Origin: Streptomyces griseomycini | Lineage (GTDB): Bacteria; Actinomycetota; Actinomycetes; Streptomycetales; Streptomycetaceae | Length of the DNA stretch: 64,000 bases | Assembly (NCBI RefSeq): GCF_014203535.1 | Contig: NZ_JACHJI010000008.1 | Coordinates: 186,001-250,000 of the forward strand | Direction of reading: 5' to 3' | Shown: positions 41,524 to 50,689 of the stretch, one piece after another | Layout: each line of letters opens with the position of its first letter | How positions within the stretch are numbered: position 1 is the first letter of the stretch | Position numbers and translations under genes: made by a program | Notes under the pieces: model-generated | Told to the model about the DNA's origin: nothing | The model's database searches: none | What the model saw: only the letters and a program-made list of their open reading frames with translations

Positions 41524-42864
41524 CTACAGCGGCACCCGCAGCGCCCCGTCGATGAGTTCGGCCGCCTCGGCCGTGCCGGCGCAGCCGCTGCGCACGAGGT
41601 GCTCGCGCACCGCCCGCAGCCTGTCGCGCAGCCGCTGCGACTCCATGCCGCGGGCCTGTTCGGCCATCCGCACCGCGATGGCCACCGCGCTGTCGGCGTT
41701 GCCCTGACGCAGTTCGATGGTGCTCAGCATGGCCAGCCGGTGCACCCGGCCCCGGTCGTGCGCGGGAGTGTCCACGGCCGCCGCGGCGTGCTCGCCGGCC
41801 GCCGTCAGCTCACCGAGGCTCAGCAGCGCCTCCGCCACCTGGACGTTGACCAGACCGGGCTGGACGTAGCCGGTCTCGTCGGGTTCGTGTCCGCGCCGGA
41901 TGCGCTCGGCCGCCTGCTCGGCCCGCCGGATGCAGGACAGTGCGCTCGCGCCGTCGCCGAGGTGCGCATAGGCCTTGGCCTGCATCGCGTAGAGGTCGGA
42001 GGCGAGCGCCGGGGTGATGTGCCTGCCGGCCGCGCGCAGCGCAGCCTCCGCGAACGCGACGGCCTGCCGGTACTCCCGCAGGTACAGCGACTGGTTGACC
42101 AGCAGCGCTATCACGTACGCGCCGAGTCCCCGGTCCCCGCTGGCCTTCGCGAGCCGCAGCGCCTGGTGGAAGTAGCGCTGGGCGAGGCCGTGCGCGTCGG
42201 AGTCGTACGCGCAGATCCCGGCGATCGCCACCAGCCCGCCGGTGGCCCGGTGCAGTTGCCGGCCGGTGGCGTCGGTGTACCGGCCGCGCAGCAGCGGGGC
42301 GGCCTCGGCGTTGAGGAAGCCGACGATGCGGGCACGCGTCGCGATGCCGCCGGCCTTGCGGTACATCTGTTCGTAATGGGTGCGGGCGGCGCGCAGCATG
42401 TCGAGGTCGCCCTGGGTGACCCGGTGCCGGCCGCCGCGGGAGACGTCCACGTCCTCGGGCGGGTTCTCCCACTCCCACACGGGCATCACGGCGGGCGTAC
42501 CGGTGACCGCGGGCGCGCCGAGGACGTGCGGGCGCTGCTGCTGGTCGGAGCGCCACAGCGCGGTGGCCCGCTCGACGAACCCGGAGAGCGAGCCGGTGTG
42601 CGCGGCGGACGGCTCCCCGGGCACGCCGAGCCCGATGTCGTCGAGGGTGACCGGGCGGTGCAGCCGGGCGGCGAGCACCTCGCAGATCAGGTCGGGCACC
42701 TGGCCCCGGGGCCGCTGCCCCTTCAGCCATCGGGCGACGGCCGTGTGCTCGTACCTCAGCGACAGTCCGCGCGCCCGTCCGGCCTGGTTGACGTGCGCGG
42801 CCAGACCCGCGTGCGAGATTCCGGCCTCGTCCAGGATCGCGTCGAGCAGAGTGTTGGGCTGCAT
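41524..42864 (-). CDS. HTH plus TPR-like regulator
   Basis: 446 aa. N-terminal DNA-binding part (residues 1-60: AILDEAGISHAGLAAHVNQAG and HTAVARWLKGQRPRG) like Cro-type HTHs with an arginine-rich loop. The rest is helical repeat: a region near residues 150-260 (HYEQMYRKAGGIATRARIVGFL) and repeated A/L-rich helix pairs (SDLYAMQAKAYAHLGD, AEALLSLGELTAAGEHA) of TPR type. This is a Streptomyces family of sporulation/antibiotic-type regulators; target unknown. ATG at 42864. Confidence 0.8.
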   Translation of the reverse strand: MQPNTLLDAILDEAGISHAGLAAHVNQAGRARGLSLRYEHTAVARWLKGQRPRGQVPDLICEVLAARLHRPVTLDDIGLGVPGEPSAAHTGSLSGFVERATALWRSDQQQRPHVLGAPAVTGTPAVMPVWEWENPPEDVDVSRGGRHRVTQGDLDMLRAARTHYEQMYRKAGGIATRARIVGFLNAEAAPLLRGRYTDATGRQLHRATGGLVAIAGICAYDSDAHGLAQRYFHQALRLAKASGDRGLGAYVIALLVNQSLYLREYRQAVAFAEAALRAAGRHITPALASDLYAMQAKAYAHLGDGASALSCIRRAEQAAERIRRGHEPDETGYVQPGLVNVQVAEALLSLGELTAAGEHAAAAVDTPAHDRGRVHRLAMLSTIELRQGNADSAVAIAVRMAEQARGMESQRLRDRLRAVREHLVRSGCAGTAEAAELIDGALRVPL

Positions 42865-43141
42865 TCGGGCCCCCGGGGGATCGGTGCCGTCAGAGTAGTG
42901 GCTGCCCGTTCACACGGGGTGTGAACGGAGTGCTCGAACCCGCAGGGTGCGCGCACTGTCGCGGAGGGTTTCCGGCCGGTTGACTGGATTGCCTCGAAAG
43001 AGGCCGACCGGGCCGTCGGCTCCCCCTCGTACAGTGCGGCGGCCCGTTTCCGCGCCGTCCGCCCAGCTGCCTGCCCGACATTCCGTGGCGGGGCGGACGG
43101 CGTACGGCCCCGCCGGTCGCCCCGGTGACGAGGTCGCGCGG

Positions 43142-44338
43142 TCACGCCGGGAACTGCAGGTGGTCGGTCGGGTGCAGGTCCGCCGCGGCCGATCGCGCGG
43201 GTCCCCGCGCCTCGGCGGGGGCGGGTCGGGGCGGACGCTCGTTCCCGAGGGCCAGCAGGGCCACGTCGTCCTCGGGCGGCCCGGCCGTGTGGTGCAGGAG
43301 TGCCTCGAGGACCGTGCGCAGCACGGCCCCGGGGGTGGGCGGGTGCTCGCGTGCGGCCTCGGTGAGGACGTCGCGCAGGGGGAAGAACCGGCCGTCGGCG
43401 TCCCGTGCCTCCTCGGCTCCGTCCGTGTGCAGGACGAGTGCGTCGCCGGGCAGCAGGTGCCCGCAGGGAACGACGGGGAGTTCGGGCGGCAGCGGGAACG
43501 GGCCGAGGGGCGGGAGCGGATCGGCGCGGGCGAGCGGATCGGCGCGGGCGCCGCTCAGCAGGTGCGGCCAGGGGTGCCCGCAGTTCAGGGCCCGCACCTC
43601 CCCGTCCGGGAGGATCTCCAGCACCAGCACGGTGACGAACTCCTCGGCGACCGGGCAGTCCGCGGCGGCGTCCCCGGGAGCGTGTCCGTCACCGGCCCGC
43701 TCCCTCAGGTGCCGGGCCACCGCCCGCTCCAGCCGACGCAGCACTCCGGCCAGTTCGGCCTCGTCGTGCGCGGCCTCGCGGAAGCTGCCGAGGACGGCGG
43801 CGACGGTCCCGACGGCGCCGATCCCGTGCCCGCGGACGTCACCGATGACGACCCGTACGCCGTGCTCGGTGGCGACGACCTCGTACAGGTCGCCGCCGAT
43901 CCGGGCGCCCTGGTCGGCCGACAGGTGGACGGCCGCGACGGCCAGTCCGTCGACACGCGGGGGCGGCGGCCGCAGCAGCGCGCTCTGCACGGCCTCGGCG
44001 ACCCGGCGGGTCCGCCACAGTTCGCGCAGCAGCCCGCGCCGGACGTGCAGCACCAGTCCGGTGCAGAGCGCACACAGCACGGCACTGCTGATGAGACGCG
44101 CGCTGAGGGCGTCGTCCCGGGCGAGCGGACAGGTCAGCCGGTAGGCGACCGCGGTGGCGCCCAGGGTCGTGGGCAGTGCGAGGTCGAGCACCCGGCGCCG
44201 CGGACGCCCCCCGCCCCGCCGGACGGCGGCACGGTGGTCGGCCGTGCGGGCCCGGAACGGAAGACGGAAGGGCGCGGGAGCCCGTGATGCGGACCGGGGC
44301 GGCACCCTGCGGGGGGTCCCAGCCTTGAAGCGGATCAT
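43142..44338 (-). CDS. Membrane-anchored PP2C (SpoIIE-type) protein phosphatase
   Basis: 398 aa. N-terminal basic tail, then two hydrophobic segments (LALPTTLGATAVAYRL and LISSAVLCALCTGLVL), then the SpoIIE/RsbU phosphatase domain: GARIGGDLYEVV, VVIGDVRGHGIGAVGTVA with metal-binding Asp residues, NCGHPWPHLL and LHTDGAEEARD. Typical targets are anti-anti-sigma factors. No PAS/GAF input domain. ATG at 44338; a weak AT-rich box CATATAGG is upstream. Confidence 0.88.
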   Translation of the reverse strand: MIRFKAGTPRRVPPRSASRAPAPFRLPFRARTADHRAAVRRGGGRPRRRVLDLALPTTLGATAVAYRLTCPLARDDALSARLISSAVLCALCTGLVLHVRRGLLRELWRTRRVAEAVQSALLRPPPPRVDGLAVAAVHLSADQGARIGGDLYEVVATEHGVRVVIGDVRGHGIGAVGTVAAVLGSFREAAHDEAELAGVLRRLERAVARHLRERAGDGHAPGDAAADCPVAEEFVTVLVLEILPDGEVRALNCGHPWPHLLSGARADPLARADPLPPLGPFPLPPELPVVPCGHLLPGDALVLHTDGAEEARDADGRFFPLRDVLTEAAREHPPTPGAVLRTVLEALLHHTAGPPEDDVALLALGNERPPRPAPAEARGPARSAAADLHPTDHLQFPA

Positions 44339-44370
44339 GCCGATGGCCCCCCATATAGGCCCTGACAGCG

Positions 44371-44396
44371 CGGACCGGCCCAAAAAGGCCGGTCCG
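44371..44396 (-). terminator. Hairpin upstream of the phosphatase gene
   Basis: CGGACCGGCC, loop CAAAAA, GGCCGGTCCG: 10-bp stem between pheT and the phosphatase gene; probably stops read-through from pheST. Confidence 0.6.
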
Positions 44397-44507
44397 ATTC
44401 TGTCGACCGCATGACCCGATCCGGGCGTATCACCCGAAATTGTCACCCGAACGAGTGAGGTGACCGGCGGTACGGGGACGTGCGGGGCGTGCGCCGTCAG
44501 AGGGACG

Positions 44508-44566
44508 CGTGGGGCCGCGCGACCGGCGACGGCACATGCGTGCCCGCCGCTCGGCACGGCCCCACG
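44508..44566 (-). terminator. Terminator of the pheST operon
   Basis: CGTGGGGCCG (44508-44517) pairs with CGGCCCCACG (44557-44566), and GGCAC/GTGCC pairs inside (44531-44544). It lies directly after the pheT stop at 44571. Confidence 0.65.
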
Positions 44567-44570
44567 GTGA

Positions 44571-47123
44571 CTAGCTCCGCAGGACGGCCCCGGTGCGCTC
44601 GCCCGCGAGGGCGACCGCCGACTCCCGGGCCGCCGACGCCTCGTCGACGGTCAGCGTCCGGTCGCCCGCACGGAACCGCAGCGCGTACGCCAGCGACTTG
44701 CGGCCCTCCCCCAGCTGCTCGGCGTTCTCGTAGACGTCGAACAGGCGGATGGACTCCAGCAGTTCACCGGCGCCCTCGCGCAGCGCGTCCTCCACGTCCG
44801 CGGCGGGCACGAACGCGTCGACGACCAGCGCGACGTCCTGCGTGGCGACCGGGAAGGTGGAGATGCCCGGCGCCTGCGGGGTGTCGTCGCCGACCTGCTC
44901 CAGGGCGTCCAGGTCCAGCTCCATCGCGCAGGTGCGCGCGGGCAGGCCCAGGGTCTTCAGGACGCCCGGGTGCAGCTCGCCGGCGTGGCCGACGACCTGC
45001 TCGGTGCCGTCGACGGTGATCGCCAGCTCGGCGCAGCGGCCCGGGTGCCACGGTCCGTACTGGCCCTTGCGGACGACGAGTTCGGCACCGGCCTCGCGGG
45101 CGACGGTCCGGGCGGCCTCGACCGCGTCGGCCCAGTCGGCCGGACGGCCCTTGCCCCACCAGCCGGCCTGCTCACGGGCCCCGGCGAGCACCACGGCGAC
45201 GTGCCGCGGCTGGTCCGGCAGCGCGGCGTCCAGCCCGGCGAGCTCCTCGTCGGTGGGCCGCCGGTCGACGGGCAGCTGCGCGGCGGTCTTCCCCCCGTCA
45301 CGCAACGGGGTCTCCCCTGCTCGAGCGGAGCCGAGAGCCCGGGGAAGGAAGACCAGACCCGTCTCGAACAGCGCGAGGTCGTGGCTGCCGCGTCCGTCGT
45401 TGCGGCGCAGCGCGCCGAGCAGGCCCGGCAGCAGCGAGGTGCGCAGGGCCGGCTCCTCGTCGCTGAGCGGGTTGGTCAGCTTCACCACGCGGCGGGCCGG
45501 GTCGGCGGCGTCCAGGGCGAGCTGGTCGAAGACCTGCTCGCTGACGAACGGGTAGTTCGGCGCCTCGACGTATCCGGCACCGGCCAGGGCCCGGCCGATC
45601 CTGCGGTGCAGCCGCTGCCGCCCGGTCAGGCCGCGCCCGGCGGGCGGCCTGGGCAGCGTGGAGGGCAGGTTCTCGTAGCCCTCCAGGCGGATGACCTCCT
45701 CCGCCAGGTCGTTCGGGTCGGTGAGGTCGGGCCGCCAGGACGGCACGGTGACGATCAGCTCGTCCTGCCCGTAGACGTCGCAGCCGACCTCCTGGAGACG
45801 GCGTACGACGGTCTCCCGGCCGTAGGCGACGCCCGCGACCTTGTCCGGGTGGTCCGCCGGGACGGTGATGGTGCGCGGCGCGGTCGGGGCGATGACCTCG
45901 GTGACACCGGCCTCGGCGGTGCCGCCGGCGAGCAGCACCAGCAGGTCCACGGTGCGCTGCGCGGCAGCGGCGGCGGCCTGCGGGTCGACGCCGCGCTCGA
46001 AGCGCCGGGACGCCTCGGAGGACAGCTTGTGCCGGCGGGCGGTGCGCGCGATCGAGACCGCGTCGAAGTGCGCGGCCTCGATGACCACGTCGGTCGACGC
46101 GTTCTCGCTGTCGTCGTGGTCGGCGATCTCCGTGTTGGCGCCGCCCATGACGCCGGCGAGGCCGATCGGGCCGCGCTCGTCGGTGATGACCAGGTCCTCC
46201 GGGTCGAGCGTCCGCTTGACTCCGTCGAGGGTGGTGAGCGTCTCGCCCGGCTCGGCCCGGCGCACGCCGATGGTGCCCTGGACCAGGTTGCGGTCGTAGG
46301 CGTGCAGCGGCTGGCCGAGCTCCATCATCACGTAGTTGGTGACGTCGACGGCCAGCGAGATCGGGCGCATGCCGACCTTCTGCAGCCGGCGCTTCAGCCA
46401 GATCGGGGAGCGCGCCTCGGGGCTGAGGCCGGTCACCGTGCGGGCGGTGAAGCGGTCGCAGCCGGTGGGGTCGGAGACCTGCACCGGGTAGCCGAAGGCG
46501 TTCGGGCCGGGCACGTCGAGCAGGGCCGGGTCGCGCAGCGGCAGGCCGTAGGCGGTGGCGGTCTCGCGGGCGACGCCGCGCATCGACAGGCAGTAGCCCC
46601 GGTCCGGGGTGACGGCGATGTCGAGGACCTCGTCGACCAGCTCGAGCAGTTCGACGGCGTCCTTGCCGACCTCCGTCTCCGGCGGCAGCACGATGATGCC
46701 CTTGGAGCCGTCGTCGCCCATGTCCAGCTCGTCGCTGGAGCAGATCATGCCGCGCGACATCCGGCCGTACGTCTTGCGCTCGGCGATCTGGAAGTCACCG
46801 GGCAGCACGGCGCCGGGAAGGGCCACGACGACCTTGTCGCCGACGGCGAAGTTGCGGGCACCGCAGACGATCTCCTGCGGCTCGCCGGTGCCGTTGGCCC
46901 GGCCGACGTCCACGGTGCAGAAGCGGATCGGCTTCTTGAAGCCCTCCAGCTCCTCGATGGTCGCGACCCGGCCCACCACCAGCGGGCCCTTGAGGTCGGC
47001 GCCGAGGTGGTCGACGGTCTCGACCTCGAGGCCGGCCGAAATGAGCTTGGCCTGGACGTCCCGGCCGGTCTCCGTCGCCGGCAGGTCGACGTACTCCCGC
47101 AGCCAAGAAAGCGGGACCCGCAT
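44571..47123 (-). CDS. pheT: Phenylalanine-tRNA ligase beta subunit
   Basis: 850 aa. With PheS makes the alpha2beta2 synthetase. In order: tRNA-binding OB (GPLVVGRVATIEELEGF), B3/4 editing domain (CDRFTARTVTGLSPEARSPIWLKRRL), B5 (ITVPADHPDKVAG), catalytic-like fold, and the C-terminal FDX-ACB anticodon domain (ISTFPVATQDVALVVD). A 14-codon palindromic repeat is inserted at residues about 592-606. The 5' end shares TGATG with the pheS stop. Confidence 0.97.
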   Translation of the reverse strand: MRVPLSWLREYVDLPATETGRDVQAKLISAGLEVETVDHLGADLKGPLVVGRVATIEELEGFKKPIRFCTVDVGRANGTGEPQEIVCGARNFAVGDKVVVALPGAVLPGDFQIAERKTYGRMSRGMICSSDELDMGDDGSKGIIVLPPETEVGKDAVELLELVDEVLDIAVTPDRGYCLSMRGVARETATAYGLPLRDPALLDVPGPNAFGYPVQVSDPTGCDRFTARTVTGLSPEARSPIWLKRRLQKVGMRPISLAVDVTNYVMMELGQPLHAYDRNLVQGTIGVRRAEPGETLTTLDGVKRTLDPEDLVITDERGPIGLAGVMGGANTEIADHDDSENASTDVVIEAAHFDAVSIARTARRHKLSSEASRRFERGVDPQAAAAAAQRTVDLLVLLAGGTAEAGVTEVIAPTAPRTITVPADHPDKVAGVAYGRETVVRRLQEVGCDVYGQDELIVTVPSWRPDLTDPNDLAEEVIRLEGYENLPSTLPRPPAGRGLTGRQRLHRRIGRALAGAGYVEAPNYPFVSEQVFDQLALDAADPARRVVKLTNPLSDEEPALRTSLLPGLLGALRRNDGRGSHDLALFETGLVFLPRALGSARAGETPLRDGGKTAAQLPVDRRPTDEELAGLDAALPDQPRHVAVVLAGAREQAGWWGKGRPADWADAVEAARTVAREAGAELVVRKGQYGPWHPGRCAELAITVDGTEQVVGHAGELHPGVLKTLGLPARTCAMELDLDALEQVGDDTPQAPGISTFPVATQDVALVVDAFVPAADVEDALREGAGELLESIRLFDVYENAEQLGEGRKSLAYALRFRAGDRTLTVDEASAARESAVALAGERTGAVLRS
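45307..45348. repeat. Dispersed palindromic repeat inserted in frame in pheT
   Basis: A 42-bp copy (core CTGCTCGAGCGGAGCCGAGAG) of the family also at 35672-35716 and 49573-49618. It adds about 14 codons (LPRALGSARAGETPLRD) in the C-terminal half of PheT without breaking the frame. Confidence 0.8.
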
Positions 47124-48244
47124 CAGATCTCCATCCCGAACGGCCGGGTGAACCGGACGTCACCCTCGACCATGTCTCGCATGTCCTCGACGTTGTGGCG
47201 GAACATCAGCATCCGCTCGATGCCGAACCCGAAGGCGAAGCCGCTGTACTTCTCCGGGTCGACGCCGCAGGCGGTGAGCACCCGCGGGTTGACCATGCCG
47301 CAGCCGCCGAGCTCGATCCAGCCCTCGGACGAGCAGGTGCGGCAGGACCGGTCGGGGTTGCCGACGGACTCGCCCTTGCAGACGTAGCAGAGCATGTCCA
47401 TCTCGGCGCTGGGCTCGGTGAAGGGGAAGAAGTTCGGCCGCAGCCGGGTCTTCATGCCCTCGCCGAACAGCGACTGCACCATGTGGTCCAGCGTGCCCTT
47501 GAGGTCCGCCATGGTCAGGCCCTCGTCGACGGCGAGCAGCTCGACCTGGTGGAAGACGGGGGTGTGGGTCGCGTCCAGCTCGTCGGTGCGGTAGACGCGG
47601 CCGGGGCAGATCACGTAGACCGGCAGCTCGCGCTCCAGCAGGGAGCGGATCTGCACGGGCGAGGTGTGGGTGCGCAGCACGACGCCGGACTCGGTGCCGC
47701 CCTTCGGGCCCTGCACGAAGAAGGTGTCGTGCTCACCGCGGGCCGGGTGGTCCGGGCCGATGTTGAGGGCGTCGAAGTTGAACCACTCGGCCTCGACCTC
47801 GGGGCCCTCGGCGACCTCGTAGCCCATGGCCACGAAGATGTCCTCGATGCGCTCCGACAGGGTGGTCAGCGGGTGGCGGGCGCCGGCCGGCACGCGGTCG
47901 TAGGGCAGCGTGACGTCCACCGCCTCCTCGACCAGCACGCGGGCGTCCCGCTCCGCCTCGAGCTCGGCCTGGCGGGCGGCGAGGCCCTTGTTCACGGCAC
48001 CGCGCGCCTGGCCCACGCGCTTGCCGGCGTCGGCCTTGGCGTGCGGGGGCAGGGCGCCGATCTCGCGGTTGGCGAGGGCCAGCGGGGAGGTGGGGCCGGT
48101 GTGGGCGACCTTGGCCTCGTGGAGCGCGTCGAGGGAGTCCGCGGCGGCGAAGGCGGCGAGCGCCTCGTCCCGCATGCGCTCGATCTCTTCCGGTTTCAAC
48201 GCCTCGACCTCGACAGGGTCGTACGACTTATTGGGTGCCGACAT
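47123..48244 (-). CDS. pheS: Phenylalanine-tRNA ligase alpha subunit
   Basis: 373 aa. Catalytic subunit charging tRNA-Phe. N-terminal coiled coil (LEAERDARVLVEEAVDV region about 95-115), then class-II motifs: LRTHTSPVQIRSL (motif 2 start), GRVYRTDELDATHTPVFHQVE, and motif 3 FAFGFGIERMLMFR. ATG at 48244 behind GGGAAGAG. A possible -10 (TAGACT) lies about 100 bp upstream. Confidence 0.97.
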   Translation of the reverse strand: MSAPNKSYDPVEVEALKPEEIERMRDEALAAFAAADSLDALHEAKVAHTGPTSPLALANREIGALPPHAKADAGKRVGQARGAVNKGLAARQAELEAERDARVLVEEAVDVTLPYDRVPAGARHPLTTLSERIEDIFVAMGYEVAEGPEVEAEWFNFDALNIGPDHPARGEHDTFFVQGPKGGTESGVVLRTHTSPVQIRSLLERELPVYVICPGRVYRTDELDATHTPVFHQVELLAVDEGLTMADLKGTLDHMVQSLFGEGMKTRLRPNFFPFTEPSAEMDMLCYVCKGESVGNPDRSCRTCSSEGWIELGGCGMVNPRVLTACGVDPEKYSGFAFGFGIERMLMFRHNVEDMRDMVEGDVRFTRPFGMEI

Positions 48245-48382
48245 CTCTTCCCGTGCTTCCGAATTGGCTGGCTGATGGTCCCCGTCACCGACTCGTGGAC
48301 GGCTCGTCACGGTTTTCGGGACACAAAGGTGCCAAAGGCCGAGTCTAACGGGGCTGGGGTACGCGGATGCGCCCGTGGTTCG

Positions 48383-49543
48383 TCAGGCGAGATACGCCGG
48401 TGCCCCCACGGGCAACGTAAATCGGAACTGAGCGCCGCCCTCGGGGGCGCGGCCGACCGTGATGGTGCCGCCGTGGGCCTCGACGATGCCCTTGACGATG
48501 TACAGCCCGAGGCCCGTCCCGCCGCGCTTGCTGCCCCGCCAGAAGCGGGTGAAGACGCGGTTCATGGACTCCTCCGGGATGCCGGGCCCTTCGTCGCTCA
48601 CGGTGACCGACGTGGCTGCGTGCTCGGCGCCGCCTTGTTCGCGGTGGTCCCGTTCACGCGGGGACGCCGAGGGCGTGATGTCGATGGTGACGGTTCCCTC
48701 GCCGTGGCGCACCGCATTTTCCAGCAGGTTGCCGAGCACCTGGTCGATCTTGTCCGGGTCGGCCCACAGGTCGGGCAGCGGGTGCTGGACCCGCAGCAGG
48801 AACCGTTCGGCCGGCTGTCCGGCGGCGACGTACGCCTGGATGTGCCGTCCGACGGCGGCGCCGATGTCGACGGGCTGGCGCCGCACCTCCAGGCGCCCGG
48901 AGTCGATGCGCGATATGTCGAGCAGCTCGGCGATGAGCCGGGTGACCCGGTCGGCGTCGGCGTCGACGGTCTCCAGCATCAGCCGCTTCTGGTCGTCGGT
49001 GAACCGTTCCCACTTGGCGAGCAGGGTGGCGGTGAAGCCCTTGACGGAGGTGAGCGGGGAGCGCAGTTCGTGCGCGACGGTGGCGATCAGCTCGGCGTGG
49101 CTGCGCTCGGTGCGGCGCCGGGCCTCGGTGTCGCGCAGGGTGACGACGAGGCGGCGTACCGGTCCGGTGGGCCGGGTGCGGACGTAGCGCGCCGAGACGA
49201 GGACCTCGCGTCCGCCGGGCAGCAGCAGGTTGCGCTCGGGCTGGCCCACCCGGATGGCGAGGCCGCCGTAGGGGTCGGTGAGCTGCCACCAGCGGCGGCC
49301 CTCCAGGTCCTCTAACGGCAGGGCCGCCTCGAGCCGTCGGCCGAGGGCCTGTTCGGCGGGGACGGCCGTGATGCGGACGGCCGCCGCGTTGAAGCAGATC
49401 ACCTTCCCGTGCTCGTCGGCGACGACGAGTCCGTCGGGCAGCTGGTCGGGGTCGATGCCGAGCTCGGCCAGATCACCGGGCCGGGGCGCGGGCGGGCGTG
49501 CCGTCCGTCGTGTTCCCGGTGCGCTGCTCGTGCCGACGCTCAT
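48383..49543 (-). CDS. Soluble PAS-domain sensor histidine kinase
   Basis: 386 aa, no membrane helix. Residues about 30-145 form a PAS fold (PDGLVVADEHGKVICFNAAAVRITAV). The H-box is VAHELRSPLTSVKGF, the N-box LLENAVRHGEG, and the ATP lid VSDEGPGIPEES...GGTGLGLYIVKGIVEAHGG. Cytoplasmic, so it senses an internal signal. No response regulator is adjacent. It lies upstream of pheS on the same strand. Confidence 0.92.
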   Translation of the reverse strand: MSVGTSSAPGTRRTARPPAPRPGDLAELGIDPDQLPDGLVVADEHGKVICFNAAAVRITAVPAEQALGRRLEAALPLEDLEGRRWWQLTDPYGGLAIRVGQPERNLLLPGGREVLVSARYVRTRPTGPVRRLVVTLRDTEARRRTERSHAELIATVAHELRSPLTSVKGFTATLLAKWERFTDDQKRLMLETVDADADRVTRLIAELLDISRIDSGRLEVRRQPVDIGAAVGRHIQAYVAAGQPAERFLLRVQHPLPDLWADPDKIDQVLGNLLENAVRHGEGTVTIDITPSASPRERDHREQGGAEHAATSVTVSDEGPGIPEESMNRVFTRFWRGSKRGGTGLGLYIVKGIVEAHGGTITVGRAPEGGAQFRFTLPVGAPAYLA

Positions 49544-49572
49544 CCCCGTATCCCACCTCTCGGACCTTCCTC

Positions 49573-49618
49573 GGGGCGCCCCGTGCTCGGGCCCGGCCGA
49601 GAGCTGGGGAGGGTCCCC
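49573..49618. repeat. Dispersed palindromic repeat, intergenic copy
   Basis: CCGTGCTCGGGCCCGGCCGAGAG core with GGGGCGCC and CTGGGGAGGGTCCCC flanks: third copy of the 35672/45307 family, between the kinase start and the methyltransferase stop. Confidence 0.7.
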
Positions 49619-49633
49619 GGGCTGGTCACCCTA

Positions 49634-50494
49634 CTAGTTCCCGGTGACGGAGCGGCACCCTCCGGCGGCGCGCTGTGCACGCGCCGACGCGTAGAGACAT
49701 ACGGCGGCGGCGGTGGCCAGGTTCAGGCTCTCCGCCTTTCCGTGGATCGGGACGCGCACGACGGCGTCGGTGAGCGCGCGGGTCTCCTCGGGCAGCCCCC
49801 AGGCCTCGTTGCCGAACACCCACGCGGTCGGTCCGCCCATGGTGCCCTTGTCGAGCTCGTCGTCGAGGTCGCGGTCGCCGGCGCCGTCGGCGGCGAGCAC
49901 CCGCACGCCCGCGTCCCGGAGTCCGGCCACGGCCCGCTCGACGGGGACGCCGACCGCGACGGGCAGGTGGAACAGGGAGCCGACGGAGGCGCGGACGGCC
50001 TTGGGGTTGTACAGGTCGACGGAGGCGTCGGTGAGGACGACCGCCTCGGCTCCGGCGGCGTCGGCGCACCGCAGCACGGTGCCGGCGTTCCCGGGGTCGC
50101 GTACGTGCGCGAGGACGGCGACGAGCCTGGGCCGGGCGGCGAGGACCCGCTCGAAGGGGGTGTCCAGGAAACGGCAGACCCCGACGAGTCCCTGCGGGGT
50201 GACGGTGGTGGAGATGTCGGCGATGACCTGCTCGGAGGCGAGGTGGACGCGGGCGCCGGCGCTCCGGGCCGCACCGATGATGTCGGCGTACCGCTCGGCG
50301 GCCTCGACGGTGGCGAACAGCTCGACGAGCGTGGGGGTGGTCCCCTCCCGGTGCGCGGCGGCCTCCCGCACGGCCTGCGGCCCCTCGGCGAGGAACAGCC
50401 GCTCCTTCCCCCGGAAGTTCCGCTTGGCCAGCCGCCGCGCGGCGGACACGCGGGGGGAACGGGGGGAGATCAGCTCGGGGCTGACGGGGGGCAT
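49634..50494 (-). CDS. TrmH/SpoU-family RNA 2'-O-methyltransferase
   Basis: 286 aa. Uses SAM to methylate a ribose of rRNA or tRNA. SpoU motif 1 VRDPGNAGTVLRCADAAG, motif 2 VFGNEAWGLP, motif 3 ESLNLATAAAVCLYA; the knotted fold is complete. The N-terminal segment (VSAARRLAKRNFRGKERLFLAEG) is the substrate-binding part. ATG at 50494. Next upstream on the same strand is rplT, a common neighbour. Confidence 0.94.
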   Translation of the reverse strand: MPPVSPELISPRSPRVSAARRLAKRNFRGKERLFLAEGPQAVREAAAHREGTTPTLVELFATVEAAERYADIIGAARSAGARVHLASEQVIADISTTVTPQGLVGVCRFLDTPFERVLAARPRLVAVLAHVRDPGNAGTVLRCADAAGAEAVVLTDASVDLYNPKAVRASVGSLFHLPVAVGVPVERAVAGLRDAGVRVLAADGAGDRDLDDELDKGTMGGPTAWVFGNEAWGLPEETRALTDAVVRVPIHGKAESLNLATAAAVCLYASARAQRAAGGCRSVTGN

Positions 50495-50562
50495 CTGGTT
50501 CTTCACCTTCTGGAGATCGCAAGCACGCAGCACGTTCCGGGCAACGGCACAGCGGTTCCCCG

Positions 50563-50590
50563 GGGGCGCGGGGAACCGCGCGACCGGCCA
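50563..50590. repeat. Streptomyces-type dispersed intergenic repeat, copy 2
   Basis: Identical over 28 bp to 22369-22396 and similar beyond it. It lies between the methyltransferase start and the rplT terminator. Confidence 0.8.
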
Positions 50591-50626
50591 CGACGCGCCC
50601 GCAGCCGATCGACGGACCGCAACAGC

Positions 50627-50658
50627 AGGACCCGCAAGCGTTCAAGCCTGCGGGTCCT
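50627..50658 (-). terminator. Terminator after rplT
   Basis: AGGACCCGCA (50627-50636) pairs with TGCGGGTCCT (50649-50658) over a 12-base loop, about 30 bases beyond the rplT stop. Confidence 0.75.
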
Positions 50659-50689
50659 TCAGTCGCGTCGGCCTAGAGCCGACGCAGCG

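Noticed and set aside
45300..45350. Frameshift in pheT at the repeat
   Set aside because: The 42-bp repeat is a multiple of three and PheT blocks continue in the same frame on both sides.
48245..48380. T-box or Phe-leader attenuator before pheS
   Set aside because: No Phe-rich leader peptide, T-box sequence or terminator/antiterminator pair was found in the ~140-bp gap.
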